Source: Comamonas sp. lk (GTDB lineage: Bacteria > Pseudomonadota > Gammaproteobacteria > Burkholderiales > Burkholderiaceae_C). From it: a DNA stretch of 64,000 nt. Numbering within the stretch: the stretch's first letter is position 1; every line of letters starts with the position of its first letter. Position numbers and translations under genes: made by a program. The notes under the pieces are model-generated. The model saw only the letters and a program-made list of their open reading frames with translations, ran no database searches and was not told the DNA's origin. The DNA is taken from the NCBI GenBank assembly GCA_945869165.1, contig CAMBNY010000004.1, forward strand, positions 16,929-80,928. The letters are read 5' to 3'. Positions 1 to 8,443 of the stretch are shown in pieces.

Positions 1-514
1 TGAGGCACTTGGTATAGGGGTCCTCTAGCAGTTCAGTAAGCGGCAGATCCAACTGCTGTAATAATTTTTCGACGTCAGGAAAACTACTCTTGAGAATGCT
101 GGCCTGCGGCCAATGGCTTAGCAGTTCATGGCGGTACGCCAAGTCGCGGGACGGAGAGAATACTTCAACACCCGTCGGGCGAACCAGCACATCCATGACC
201 CCCTCGATAGCAAGCACGCAGTGCATATCCACAAAAAGCCACAGCGGGGGAAGGCGTCGCGTTTGGAGCGTGTCGGCCATGGCCCAAAGGCTGATGTGAC
301 ATGGGCGCCCTGCGAGCGTGACATTCGCGTTCACGCGAGGGTAGTGAATTCCTACTTGCGTTTGCCGAACATCCTTTAACAAAGGCAAGCATTCCTCCAG
401 CAACAAGGAGCGCTCAAGCCGCAACTGATGGCGATGCCTGACCATGAGCCAAGCTATCGCAGCCATCGCGACTACCAAAAATGCCCCAGCCCCATAAATT
501 TCAAAAGATGGCAC
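1..514 (-). CDS. Partial membrane-anchored protein of unknown function, runs off left edge
   Basis: On the minus strand a frame stays open from about position 520 to the window edge (over 165 codons). It starts with a strongly hydrophobic stretch (roughly residues 4-24, rich in A, V, I, L, M) followed by a basic RHRH stop-transfer, so the N-terminus is probably a membrane anchor with a soluble domain behind it. No ATG precedes the hydrophobic stretch. GTG at 514 or TTG at 520 are the only starts that keep it, and neither has a clear ribosome site, so the start is uncertain. The gene lies about 60 bases downstream of the permease gene in the same direction and may belong to its operon. I do not recognise the family; the visible soluble part has WLFVDMH and a C-terminal helical region. 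Confidence 0.55.
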   Translation of the reverse strand, partial: MPSFEIYGAGAFLVVAMAAIAWLMVRHRHQLRLERSLLLEECLPLLKDVRQTQVGIHYPRVNANVTLAGRPCHISLWAMADTLQTRRLPPLWLFVDMHCVLAIEGVMDVLVRPTGVEVFSPSRDLAYRHELLSHWPQASILKSSFPDVEKLLQQLDLPLTELLEDPYTKCL

Positions 515-577
515 AGGCAAATTTTTGTTTAGTGGGCATCGACCAACACCGGAGGCCTGCCAACGGCTTGCGCAGGT

Positions 578-2008
578 TCAATAGCCGATAGGGCGCGGCC
601 AATTCATGGTGAACTGATCGCCCCGGCGGACATATTTATAGCGGTGCAGTACGAACCATGCGGAAATAATGATGAAAAAGGCCATGATGGCCAGCAAATT
701 GCGCCCGTAGCCAAGGAACACCGCTACAAAAGTGATTGCGCACAATGCCGCCAAGGTGAGTGTCGGGATCGGATGAAAAGGATGTACGTAGCCCCGCTCA
801 ATACTTCCCAGGGGCCACATGCGGCGAAAGCGGATCATGTTGATAGGCATAAACGTGTAGCCCAGCAGTCCCGCCAAAATCGAGAAGGTAACTATTTGGT
901 TGAGCATGATCTGCCCTTGAATCTGGGTGTAGCCGGTCAGGCCAAAAGCGCAGGCGATCGGCACTAAAAAGACAATCGCGCGGTACGGCGTGTGGTAGCG
1001 GGGATGGACTGCACCAAACCAGGCGGGCAGGTAGCGATCACGGCCCATAGAGAACCAAGCACGTGAGGCATCGTTGATGCACCCATTGGCAGACGCCATT
1101 GCCGCAAAGGCCGAGCCCACCCACATGAGCACCTGAAGACTCCAGTTGCCCGTGAGTTTGCCTGCGTCGTACATAGGCGTTGCGGCGATACCCAGGTATT
1201 CCCAAGGTATCAAGCCTGTACACACATACCATGTAATGATGGCGGCGATCACCAGCGTCAACATGCCGGTCATGGTGCCCAGCGGAATAGCACGACCCGG
1301 TGAACGGACCTCCTCGGCTGACTGGCAAGTGCCTTCGATGCCCAAGTAGTACCACATGCCAAACTGCAGACTTGCCAGTACCCCAAGCCATCCGTAGGGA
1401 AGGGTCTCATTGGAGAAGAAAACCTTGTGTTGAAGGAGCTGGGTTCCTGACCATGGCCCCACATGGAATAGAAGAAGCAGAATCGCTAAAAAAGCAAAGC
1501 CGGTGATCACGATATTGACGGACAGCGTCATGAAGACGCCACGGTAATTGAGCAAGGCCAGGATCAATATCGAAAGCGTGACAAACGGACGCGCCAATTG
1601 CTCTGCCTGTTCTGGCGAAGCGCCGCCAAAGTCTGCAGCCAAAGACTTCATGAGATCGCCGACCACAATAGCGTCAGCAGCTTCCAGCATGGTGTAGGCC
1701 AATACCAAATACAAACCCACGTTAAAGGCCATCAATGGCCCCACGATATGCTTGGCTTGGGTGTATTGACCACCGGCGGCAGCCACGGTCGAGGTCACCT
1801 CCGAATCAATCATGGCTACGCAGGTGTACAGCAGGCCGCTCACAAAACAAGCTACCAACGCGGCCCAAGGGCCACCGTTGTCAATCGTGAAGTTCCACCC
1901 CATGAACTCCCCGACCAAGACGATTCCCACTCCCAGCGCCCAGACATGTGCCGGACCCAATACACGGCGCAATCCGATATGTGGCACGTTCGATGTAGAT
2001 GTTGACAT
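578..2008 (-). CDS. APC-superfamily amino acid/amine permease
   Basis: A 476-residue protein with about 12 hydrophobic segments, typical in length and pattern for the amino acid-polyamine-organocation (APC) superfamily. The N-terminal helix holds GxVLVGEFMGWNF and helix 2 the conserved small-residue stretch before a TSTVAAAGGQY segment, as in ethanolamine/amino acid permeases. The ATG at 2008 has a good upstream AAGGAT. It is the last gene of a minus-strand group with three tiny membrane proteins, divergent from the regulator and methylamine operon. The context suggests import of methylamine, an N-methylated amino acid or a related amine (inference); the sequence alone does not give the substrate. 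Confidence 0.85.
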   Translation of the reverse strand: MSTSTSNVPHIGLRRVLGPAHVWALGVGIVLVGEFMGWNFTIDNGGPWAALVACFVSGLLYTCVAMIDSEVTSTVAAAGGQYTQAKHIVGPLMAFNVGLYLVLAYTMLEAADAIVVGDLMKSLAADFGGASPEQAEQLARPFVTLSILILALLNYRGVFMTLSVNIVITGFAFLAILLLLFHVGPWSGTQLLQHKVFFSNETLPYGWLGVLASLQFGMWYYLGIEGTCQSAEEVRSPGRAIPLGTMTGMLTLVIAAIITWYVCTGLIPWEYLGIAATPMYDAGKLTGNWSLQVLMWVGSAFAAMASANGCINDASRAWFSMGRDRYLPAWFGAVHPRYHTPYRAIVFLVPIACAFGLTGYTQIQGQIMLNQIVTFSILAGLLGYTFMPINMIRFRRMWPLGSIERGYVHPFHPIPTLTLAALCAITFVAVFLGYGRNLLAIMAFFIIISAWFVLHRYKYVRRGDQFTMNWPRPIGY

Positions 2009-2049
2009 TTCTTATCCTTTTAGTTGGTCATACCTTCGGACAATCAGAC

Positions 2050-2190
2050 TTATTCCTGGCCTTCGCGGGAACTGGTCAAGTAGTCCTCCGGAAATTCCTT
2101 GCCAACTTTCAATAGATCAGCCACCATCCATAGGGCAATGAGCGCGGAGAGTAGCCAAGCGCCGTTGGACAAAATTTCCCAAAAGTTCAT
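2050..2190 (-). CDS. Small single-span membrane protein (46 aa)
   Basis: A 46-residue ORF starting at ATG 2190 behind a clear AAGGAG ribosome site. Its start overlaps the stop of the preceding gene (ATGA), which argues for translational coupling. Residues about 4-24 (WEILSNGAWLLSALIALWMV) form one membrane helix, followed by a short charged tail ending in SSREGQE. It lies directly upstream of the permease gene, about 40 bases away. No family recognised. The arrangement suggests a small subunit or stabiliser of the permease, which is inference. Confidence 0.7.
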   Translation of the reverse strand: MNFWEILSNGAWLLSALIALWMVADLLKVGKEFPEDYLTSSREGQE

Positions 2191-2693
2191 GCTGACTCCT
2201 TAGTTTGCGTGCCGCTTGCCGGGCCGAACCGTTCGTTGATCACTTCGCGCAGCTCTTTGTCGGATGCGCGCACCAAGAAAACAAAATATCCAATCACCAC
2301 GATGGCCGTGAGAATCAACATCAGCCAGTCGATTTCGTAGGACTTGGCCGCGATGGCCGCCTTACGTTCGGCTACTTTGGCATCGTCCCATCCAAGTGCG
2401 GTAAAGCGTTCGGTTTTGAGCTTCTGTTGATCGTCCGTCAGTCCATCAGCGCTCGGCGCGGCAGCCACTGCCGTGGCCGCCGCCGTGTTGGTGCTGGCAT
2501 CAGCGGCCGGTGCCTCGGCCACCGCAGTGGTTTGGGCTGCGGGTTCGGGTGCCGGTGCTGGCGCAGCACTCAAAACAGTCAGGTACAGGCACACCAGCAG
2601 CGTTGCCGCTACCAAGGCCACCACGAACAGGCTATCAAACAATTGCCCGGCGGAACTTTGCTCGGGTGGTCGGTATGGGGATGGTGACGCCAT
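2187..2693 (-). CDS. Two-helix membrane protein with Ala/Pro-rich loop (168 aa)
   Basis: ATG at 2693 follows a near-perfect AGGAGG. The protein has a hydrophobic helix at about residues 20-43 and another near residues 125-145 (DWLMLILTAIVVIGYFVFLV), joined by a low-complexity Ala/Pro/Thr-rich segment and a charged stretch (KTERFTALGWDDAKVAERKAA). The C-terminus is charged. It overlaps the next small gene by an ATGA junction and sits between another two-helix protein and the permease. I do not recognise the family. Low complexity makes homology by eye unreliable, but the ribosome site, coupling and membrane topology support a real gene. Confidence 0.75.
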   Translation of the reverse strand: MASPSPYRPPEQSSAGQLFDSLFVVALVAATLLVCLYLTVLSAAPAPAPEPAAQTTAVAEAPAADASTNTAAATAVAAAPSADGLTDDQQKLKTERFTALGWDDAKVAERKAAIAAKSYEIDWLMLILTAIVVIGYFVFLVRASDKELREVINERFGPASGTQTKESA

Positions 2694-2722
2694 AAATTTC
2701 CTCCTGGTTAACTTGCGTGATG

Positions 2723-3019
2723 CTATTTATTTGCAACGGCAATGGCATCGAGGTGTTCGATGTCTTGGCGGTAAATGTGCTCCTTGGCATGCTCGTAATG
2801 TTTCACCATCGCAATAATGGAAGCGGTGTTGAAAACACACAGGGCTAAGGCGCTGAGGTAGACCAGTCCCATGAAGTTGCCGGGCGGGCCTAAAGCCGCG
2901 ACCTGACTGACGACGAACCAGACGGCAAGCCAGGCGCCTATCAGCAAGGCGTAGGCAAATAGGCGGTCATTGCTGAACATTTTGTCAATACGTTCTCGCA
3001 TGCTGTTTTCTGCATTCAT
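2723..3019 (-). CDS. Small two-helix membrane protein (98 aa)
   Basis: The start at ATG 3019 (MNAENSMRER) is preferred over an ATG 33 bases upstream because GGAG lies eight bases before it. The protein has an amphipathic charged N-terminus, two membrane helices (about residues 22-42 and 51-72), and a His/Glu-rich soluble tail (VKHYEHAKEHIYRQDIEHLD). It is the first gene of the minus-strand permease group and diverges from the XRE/cupin regulator. Function unknown; the position suggests a role with the permease. Confidence 0.75.
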   Translation of the reverse strand: MNAENSMRERIDKMFSNDRLFAYALLIGAWLAVWFVVSQVAALGPPGNFMGLVYLSALALCVFNTASIIAMVKHYEHAKEHIYRQDIEHLDAIAVANK

Positions 3020-3316
3020 AGGAATTTCTCCAAGGATTTTTGAAAGAGCCATTTAAGTTTGCAACTATGTTTCCTATAGATAAATGGGTGAATACCCTTG
3101 GTTGGGAGCGAATGCAGGGATGAATCTGACTTTTTGAAGGCAGTTGATGGCATGCGACATCCGAATTACGCAAGGCTGGATTCAATTTCGACTGATTAAA
3201 TACACAGCCATACCCGTGCATTGCCTAGTTAGAGCGTTGATACCCTCAAGGAGTCGATTGCTCCTCAGGAGGCAAAGCTATACTAAATCGCAGCAAAGAA
3301 ATTTCGTTTGGAATTT
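3020..3316. promoter_or_regulatory. Divergent control region with AGGAG/CTCCT repeats
   Basis: This 297-base gap separates the divergent permease group and regulator and must hold both promoters. At 3249-3271 three five-base elements alternate in orientation: AGGAG (3249-3253), CTCCT (3261-3265), AGGAG (3267-3271). The last two form a tight palindrome. A TATACT at 3279-3284 resembles a -10 for the regulator, although the TTGCTC upstream gives only a 15-base spacer. The repeats may be an operator; this is inference. Confidence 0.35.
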
Positions 3317-3910
3317 ATGTCAAACAGTCCATCGTTAGAAGTGTTTCTCGGCAAGGCCATTCGCGAAAAGCGACTAAGTCATGGCCTGACGATTGCCGAC
3401 GTTTCTGAACGGGCCGGTATCAGCCGGGGTATGCTTTCGAAGATCGAGAACGCACAGACAGCGACCAGTTTGGACACCTTGCAGCGCATTGCATCGGCAC
3501 TAGGCGTTTCATTGTCGATATTGTTTAGAGATTTTGGTATCGAGGGGGGCTCTGCCCAGCACGTCCCCAATGGCGAGGGAATGCAGGTAGTACGCCGCGG
3601 CACAAAAAGTGGGCACACCTACCATTTGCTGGCCTACGACCAAGGCCCGACCAAAACGTTTGAACCGTTTCTGATCACCATTGACAACCAAAGCGAAGTT
3701 TTCCCGGATTTTGAACATCCGGGTACAGAATTCATTTACATGCTGGAAGGGCGGATGGACTACCGCCATGGGGAGCAAATTTACTCCCTGGTTCCTGGAG
3801 ATTCACTGACTTTTCGCGGCGAAGTTCCCCATGGGCCGGGTGTGCTGCACGAGGTCCCGATTCGCTTCATCACGGTCATCGTATACCCCATTCGAGGAGA
3901 TATTGAGTAG
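3317..3910 (+). CDS. XRE-family regulator with C-terminal cupin domain
   Basis: A 197-residue two-domain regulator. Residues about 9-63 form a lambda-repressor-type helix-turn-helix (LGKAIREKRLSHGLTIADVS, then GISRGMLSKIENAQTATSLDTL). Residues about 118-187 form a cupin barrel (FEHPGTEFIYMLEGRMDYRHG, then LVPGDSLTFRGEVPHGP) that would bind a small effector. The start is ATG 3317; a TTG nine bases upstream is also in frame. It sits between the divergent permease group and the mgd operon, so it is the likely regulator of amine uptake and oxidation. The cupin ligand cannot be deduced; methylamine, a glutamyl derivative or glutamate are possibilities. Confidence 0.88.
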   Translation: MSNSPSLEVFLGKAIREKRLSHGLTIADVSERAGISRGMLSKIENAQTATSLDTLQRIASALGVSLSILFRDFGIEGGSAQHVPNGEGMQVVRRGTKSGHTYHLLAYDQGPTKTFEPFLITIDNQSEVFPDFEHPGTEFIYMLEGRMDYRHGEQIYSLVPGDSLTFRGEVPHGPGVLHEVPIRFITVIVYPIRGDIE

Positions 3911-3933
3911 CTTTTCCGAAGTTTTTTTGTTTA

Positions 3934-3978
3934 TTCTTAAGAACAATAGTTGCATTCAAAGAATTTTCAATGCATACT
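3934..3978 (+). promoter_or_regulatory. Predicted sigma-70 promoter of mgd operon with adjacent palindrome
   Basis: A TTGCAT at 3950-3955 and CATACT at 3973-3978 are separated by exactly 17 bases, a good sigma-70 arrangement, about 27 bases before the mgdA start. Directly upstream, TTCTTAAGAA (3934-3943) is a perfect ten-base palindrome and a candidate operator for the XRE/cupin regulator. The sites are seen in the sequence; their roles are inferred. Confidence 0.5.
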
Positions 3979-4004
3979 CTTCGCTAGAACTTCAGAGACC
4001 TCTC

Positions 4005-5246
4005 ATGCCTTGGCGACTGCTCAAATTTGCCCTATCAGACCAACATCCTGAGCCACGGATGTTTACACCGCATGGGCAATTGAAGTCCAGCTATGACGTG
4101 GTCATCATCGGCGCAGGCGGACATGGCCTGGCCAGTGCCTATTACCTAGCGCGTGACCATGGCATTACCAATGTGGCGGTCATCGAGCAAGGCTACATTG
4201 GCGGCGGCAATACCGGACGCAATACCACCATCATTCGCTCCAATTACCTCACGCCCGAGGGCGTCAAGTTCTACGACGAGTCGGTGCGGCTCTGGCAAGA
4301 TCTGGCCACCGACTTTGACCTCAATCTTTTTTACTCTACCCGCGGCCATTTCACCTTAGCGCATACCGATGCTTCGCTGCGCACCATGCGCTGGCGTGCC
4401 GAAGTCAATAAGCATTACGGCGTGGACTCTGAGCTTGTGTTCCCAGATTTCATTCAAAAAGCCATTCCTTCGATGGATATGACTTGCGCCGGACACGCGC
4501 CGGTGATGGGTGCGCTCTACCATGCGCCGGGTGCGATTGCCCGCCATGATGCAGTTGCATGGGGATATGGTCGCGGTGCGGATATGCGCGGGGTGGAGAT
4601 ACATCAGCAAACCCGCGTGCTGGACATCATGACGCGCGGTGGCCGGGTTACCGGGGTAAAAACCACACGCGGCGACATTGCTTGCGGCAAGGTTTTGTGC
4701 GCAGTGGCGGGTTCCACGCCACGTATCCTGAAGATGCTGGATTTGCGCAGCCCGATTTACATCCACCCCTTGCAAGCCATGGTCAGTGAACCCATGAAGC
4801 AATGGCTGGACCCGATTATTGTGTCGGGTAGCTTGCATGTGTATATCAGCCAGACGGCGCGCGGAGAATTGGTCATGGGCGCTTCGCTAGATCCTTACGA
4901 ATTGCACTCCACCCGCTCGACCTTGGACTTTACCGAGAGCCTGAGCGCGCACATGGTGGAATTGCTGCCCCATTTGTCGCAGGCCAAAATCGTACGCCAG
5001 TGGGCCGGCATGGCCGATATGACGCCCGACTTTGCGCCGATTATGGGGAAGACACCGGTCGAAGGTTTTTACCTCGATGCCGGTTGGGGCACCTGGGGCT
5101 TTAAAGCCACGCCGGTAGCGGGCAAAACCATGTCCTACACCGTGGCCAATGACCGGGCACACCCACTCATCGAAGGCTTTGGCTTTGACCGGTTTGAGCG
5201 CTATGCGCCCACCGGTGAAAAGGGTGCCGCTTCGGTCGGCCATTGA
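4005..5246 (+). CDS. mgdA: N-methylglutamate dehydrogenase subunit A (sarcosine oxidase beta-like)
   Basis: A 413-residue flavoprotein of the SoxB/DAO family. It has the FAD dinucleotide motif VVIIGAGGHGLASAYYLAR (about residues 32-50) and the SoxB signature GGGNTGRNTTIIRSNY (67-81). RHDAV at 180-184 matches the region that carries covalent FMN in SoxB (His181 would be the attachment). The start at ATG 4005 is chosen because longer versions add residues outside the family. It oxidises N-methylglutamate to glutamate and formaldehyde together with MgdBCD. Sarcosine oxidase is the alternative on sequence alone, but linkage to gmaS and mgsABC points to the N-methylglutamate pathway for methylamine. 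Confidence 0.9.
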   Translation: MPWRLLKFALSDQHPEPRMFTPHGQLKSSYDVVIIGAGGHGLASAYYLARDHGITNVAVIEQGYIGGGNTGRNTTIIRSNYLTPEGVKFYDESVRLWQDLATDFDLNLFYSTRGHFTLAHTDASLRTMRWRAEVNKHYGVDSELVFPDFIQKAIPSMDMTCAGHAPVMGALYHAPGAIARHDAVAWGYGRGADMRGVEIHQQTRVLDIMTRGGRVTGVKTTRGDIACGKVLCAVAGSTPRILKMLDLRSPIYIHPLQAMVSEPMKQWLDPIIVSGSLHVYISQTARGELVMGASLDPYELHSTRSTLDFTESLSAHMVELLPHLSQAKIVRQWAGMADMTPDFAPIMGKTPVEGFYLDAGWGTWGFKATPVAGKTMSYTVANDRAHPLIEGFGFDRFERYAPTGEKGAASVGH

Positions 5247-5256
5247 GGAGCGCACC

Positions 5257-5511
5257 ATGAAAATCATGACTTGCCCCATCAACGGCCCGCGCCTGATTTC
5301 GGAGTTTGCGTATTGGGGTGAATGCAAAACCATGCCCGATCCTGCAAGCTGTACCGATGTGCAATGGGCGGACTATGTATTTAACAAGAACGGCGCACCG
5401 GGCATCAAGCACGAATGGTGGTGCCACACGCCCAGCAATACCTGGTTTATTGCGGTGCGCGACACGGTGTCTGATGTGATTGAAAAGACCTTTCTCTATG
5501 GCCAGCAGTAA
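5257..5511 (+). CDS. mgdB: N-methylglutamate dehydrogenase subunit B (sarcosine oxidase delta-like)
   Basis: An 84-residue protein matching the SoxD family (WADYVFNKNGAPGIKHEWW, then FIAVRDTV). It starts at ATG 5257, ten bases after mgdA, and overlaps mgdC by 14 bases. In SoxD a zinc ion is held by two N-terminal cysteines, a histidine and a C-terminal cysteine. Here Cys6 and His57 remain, but the second cysteine is Asn9 and the fourth ligand position is Asn61, so the zinc site looks incomplete. This may be normal for MgdB proteins. The subunit is structural in the four-subunit dehydrogenase. Confidence 0.88.
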   Translation: MKIMTCPINGPRLISEFAYWGECKTMPDPASCTDVQWADYVFNKNGAPGIKHEWWCHTPSNTWFIAVRDTVSDVIEKTFLYGQQ

Positions 5512-8443
5512 CTTCATGCGCCTGCCGCCCCAACATGGCGAGTGGATCGACCGCGCAAGCGCATTGCCTTTGCGTTTTGAAGGCCAAAGCTACAGCGGCT
5601 TTGAGGGTGACCGTATCACCACGGCTTTATGGGCTGCTGATCAGCGCGTTCTGGGCCGCTCCTTCAAGTACCACAGAGCGCGCGGTGTATTGACGCTGGC
5701 CAACCATGACATCAATGTCATGCTGCAAACTGACCAGGCCATGAATATCCGCGGCGATGTCGAGGCGCTGGTGGCAGGGATGGATTTGCATGTGGTCAAT
5801 ACGGCAGGTGGTGTTCACCATGACCGTAACCGATTCATGGGCCTGCTGGCGCGCTTTCTGCCCGTGGGTTTTTACTACAAAGCTTTCCACACCAAGCTAC
5901 TCTTTCCCTTGTGGGAACGCGTGATCCGCGATTTTTCCGGTTTGGGCAAGCTCGACCTGAGCAAGCCTGCGCTACATACGCCCAAGCGCTATGATTTTTG
6001 CGATGTGCTGGTAATCGGCGCGGGTATATCGGGTTTACAAGCAGCCTTGCACGCGGCGCAGGCTGGGGCGCAGGTCGTGGTGGTGGATGAAAACGCGCGC
6101 AGCGGTGGTAGCGCTAGCTACCAACTCGGCGCGGATACTGCATCCTTAGAGGCCTTGCACCAACTACAAGCTGCGGTGGCAGCGCAGCCGCTTATCCGCC
6201 TGCTTACCGACACCGTTGCCGCAGGCTACTACGCCGACCACTGGATCGCACTGGTGGACACGCAGCGCATGACCAAGCTGCGCGCTAAAGCCGTGGTGGT
6301 GGCCACCGGGGCCTTCGAGCTGCCTGCGGTATTTCGCCACAACGACATCCCCGGCATCATGACCGGCGGCGCAGCGCAGCGGCTGATCAACCGCTACGCG
6401 GTGCGCCCCATGCACACCGCAGTGGCACTGGTGGCCAATAGCGAAGGATTTACTGCCGTGCTAGATGCCCTGCGCGCGGGCGTGAAAGTCGCCGCCGTGG
6501 CTGATATGCGCAGCCCAACCCCAGCCTGTGCCGCGCGTGACGCGGTGTGCGCAGCCGGTGTACGCGTGCTAGACGGCTGGGTAATTTACGAAGCCCATGC
6601 AGGCGACAGTGGACGCCGCCTCACCGGTGTGACCCTTGCGCGTTTAATGGCCGATGGACAAGCCGATACCAGCAGCCAAGAACATATTGCCTGCGACGGC
6701 GTGATCATGAGCGTGGGCTACGCGCCCGCTTCCAACCTTTTGTACCAAGCGGGTACGAGCATGGGCTGGTCTGATGCCGTGCAGCAGTTTGTACCGGCCA
6801 AGCTGCCTGCGGGCATATTCGCTTGCGGACGGGTCAACGGCGTTTACGACAACGCTGCCAAGGCGCTGGACGGACAGCGCGCCGGTATGCTGGCTGCGGC
6901 CCATTGCGGCTTCGCCAGCCTAGCGGCGTTGCCAGAGGTGCCGGCGCCGCTTCATTGCCCGAGCCACCCGTGGCCCATCGTGGCACACCCCAAGGGCAAA
7001 AACTTTGTCGACTTCGACGAAGACCTACAGCTCAAAGATTTTTATAACGCGGCGCAAGAGGGCTACGACAACATCGAGCTGATGAAGCGCTACACCACCA
7101 ACGGCATGGGCCCCAGCCAGGGCAAGCATTCCAATATGACAGCGCTGCGGGTGCTGGCGCGCATCACCGGTAAAACGCCGATCGAGGTCGGCACCACCAC
7201 TGCACGGCCCTTCTTTCATCCGGTGCCGATATCGCATCTGGCCGGGCGCGGCTTCAACCCCGAGCGGCATACTCCCATGCGCGCCCTGCACACGCAGGCT
7301 GGCGCCGTCTGGATGGCAGCTGGCATGTGGCAGCGCCCTGAGTACTACGCGGTAGCAGGCCGTTCGCGCATGCAATGCATACGCGAAGAGGCGATGAACG
7401 TTCGCCAAGGCGTGGGCATCATCGATGTGGGCACGCTGGGTAAGCTGGAAGTGATAGGCCCGCAAGCCGCTGAATTTTTGGAGCGCATCTACATCTCGCG
7501 CTACGCCAATCTGGCCGTGGGCATGACCCGTTACGCGGTGATGTGCGACGAATCGGGCGTGGTGATTGACGACGGCGTGGTGGCCCGCCTGGGCGAGCAG
7601 CATTTTTATTTCACCACCACCACTTCGGGCGCGGCTACGGTCTACCGCGAGCTTTCGCGCTTAAACACCATGTGGCGTATGGACTGCGGCATCGTCAACC
7701 ATACCGGCGCGTTTGCCGGGGTGAATCTGGCCGGGCCGCAGGCCCGCCAACTTTTGGCAGCGTTGACCGCAGCCGACCTGGACGGTAGCGCCTTTCCCTA
7801 TCTAGGCGTGCGCGCTATCGAGGTCGCTGGTATTACGGCGCGTGCTATGCGCGTGGGTTTTGTCGGGGAGTGGGGTTACGAAATCCATGTGCCGGCCGAG
7901 CACGGCGCTGCGCTGTGGCAGGCCCTGATGCAAGCCGGTGCAAACCTGGGCATACGACCTTTCGGCGTGGAGGCGCAGCGCTTGTTGCGGCTGGAGAAGG
8001 GGCACATCATCATCGGCCAGGACACCGACGGCTTGACCGTTCCTCGCGAGGCCGGATTAGGCTGGGCGGCCAAATTGGACAAACCTTTCTTCATTGGCCA
8101 GCGCAGCCTGCAGGCGATTGCCAAGCAGCCGCAAAAGCAGACACTGGTCGGCTTCACAATGGATATACCCGGCATGGACGCCAGCCAGGACAGCCATCCA
8201 GACATGCCCGCAGAAAGCCACCTGGTTATTGTGGACGGCGAGATCAGTGGGCGCATCACCAGCGTGGCGTTCAGCCCGGCACTGGGCAAAGTCATCGGCA
8301 TGGTCTATGTCACACCGGCACTTAGCGCGGTAGGCACCCCCCTGCCCCTGCGCCTGACCAACGGGAAGATGGTGCACGCGCAGGTAGTGGCGCTGCCCTT
8401 TTTCGACGCTGCCGGTGCCCGACAAAAGGAGGCTAGCGCATGA
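5498..8443 (+). CDS. mgdC: N-methylglutamate dehydrogenase subunit C (sarcosine oxidase alpha-like)
   Basis: A 981-residue protein close in length to SoxA. Domain order: an N-terminal ferredoxin-like fold (SYSGFEGDRITTALWAADQ); a pyridine-nucleotide Rossmann domain with VIGAGISGLQAALHAAQAG near residue 172 and a second ATGAFE motif; and from about residue 600 a folate-binding GcvT/aminomethyltransferase-like domain, which would carry the methylene group to tetrahydrofolate. ATG 5498 (MASSNFMRL) is taken as the start, overlapping mgdB by 14 bases; an in-frame ATG lies 18 bases earlier. The stop overlaps mgdD (ATGA). The GcvT domain links the released one-carbon unit to folate metabolism. Confidence 0.9.
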   Translation: MASSNFMRLPPQHGEWIDRASALPLRFEGQSYSGFEGDRITTALWAADQRVLGRSFKYHRARGVLTLANHDINVMLQTDQAMNIRGDVEALVAGMDLHVVNTAGGVHHDRNRFMGLLARFLPVGFYYKAFHTKLLFPLWERVIRDFSGLGKLDLSKPALHTPKRYDFCDVLVIGAGISGLQAALHAAQAGAQVVVVDENARSGGSASYQLGADTASLEALHQLQAAVAAQPLIRLLTDTVAAGYYADHWIALVDTQRMTKLRAKAVVVATGAFELPAVFRHNDIPGIMTGGAAQRLINRYAVRPMHTAVALVANSEGFTAVLDALRAGVKVAAVADMRSPTPACAARDAVCAAGVRVLDGWVIYEAHAGDSGRRLTGVTLARLMADGQADTSSQEHIACDGVIMSVGYAPASNLLYQAGTSMGWSDAVQQFVPAKLPAGIFACGRVNGVYDNAAKALDGQRAGMLAAAHCGFASLAALPEVPAPLHCPSHPWPIVAHPKGKNFVDFDEDLQLKDFYNAAQEGYDNIELMKRYTTNGMGPSQGKHSNMTALRVLARITGKTPIEVGTTTARPFFHPVPISHLAGRGFNPERHTPMRALHTQAGAVWMAAGMWQRPEYYAVAGRSRMQCIREEAMNVRQGVGIIDVGTLGKLEVIGPQAAEFLERIYISRYANLAVGMTRYAVMCDESGVVIDDGVVARLGEQHFYFTTTTSGAATVYRELSRLNTMWRMDCGIVNHTGAFAGVNLAGPQARQLLAALTAADLDGSAFPYLGVRAIEVAGITARAMRVGFVGEWGYEIHVPAEHGAALWQALMQAGANLGIRPFGVEAQRLLRLEKGHIIIGQDTDGLTVPREAGLGWAAKLDKPFFIGQRSLQAIAKQPQKQTLVGFTMDIPGMDASQDSHPDMPAESHLVIVDGEISGRITSVAFSPALGKVIGMVYVTPALSAVGTPLPLRLTNGKMVHAQVVALPFFDAAGARQKEASA

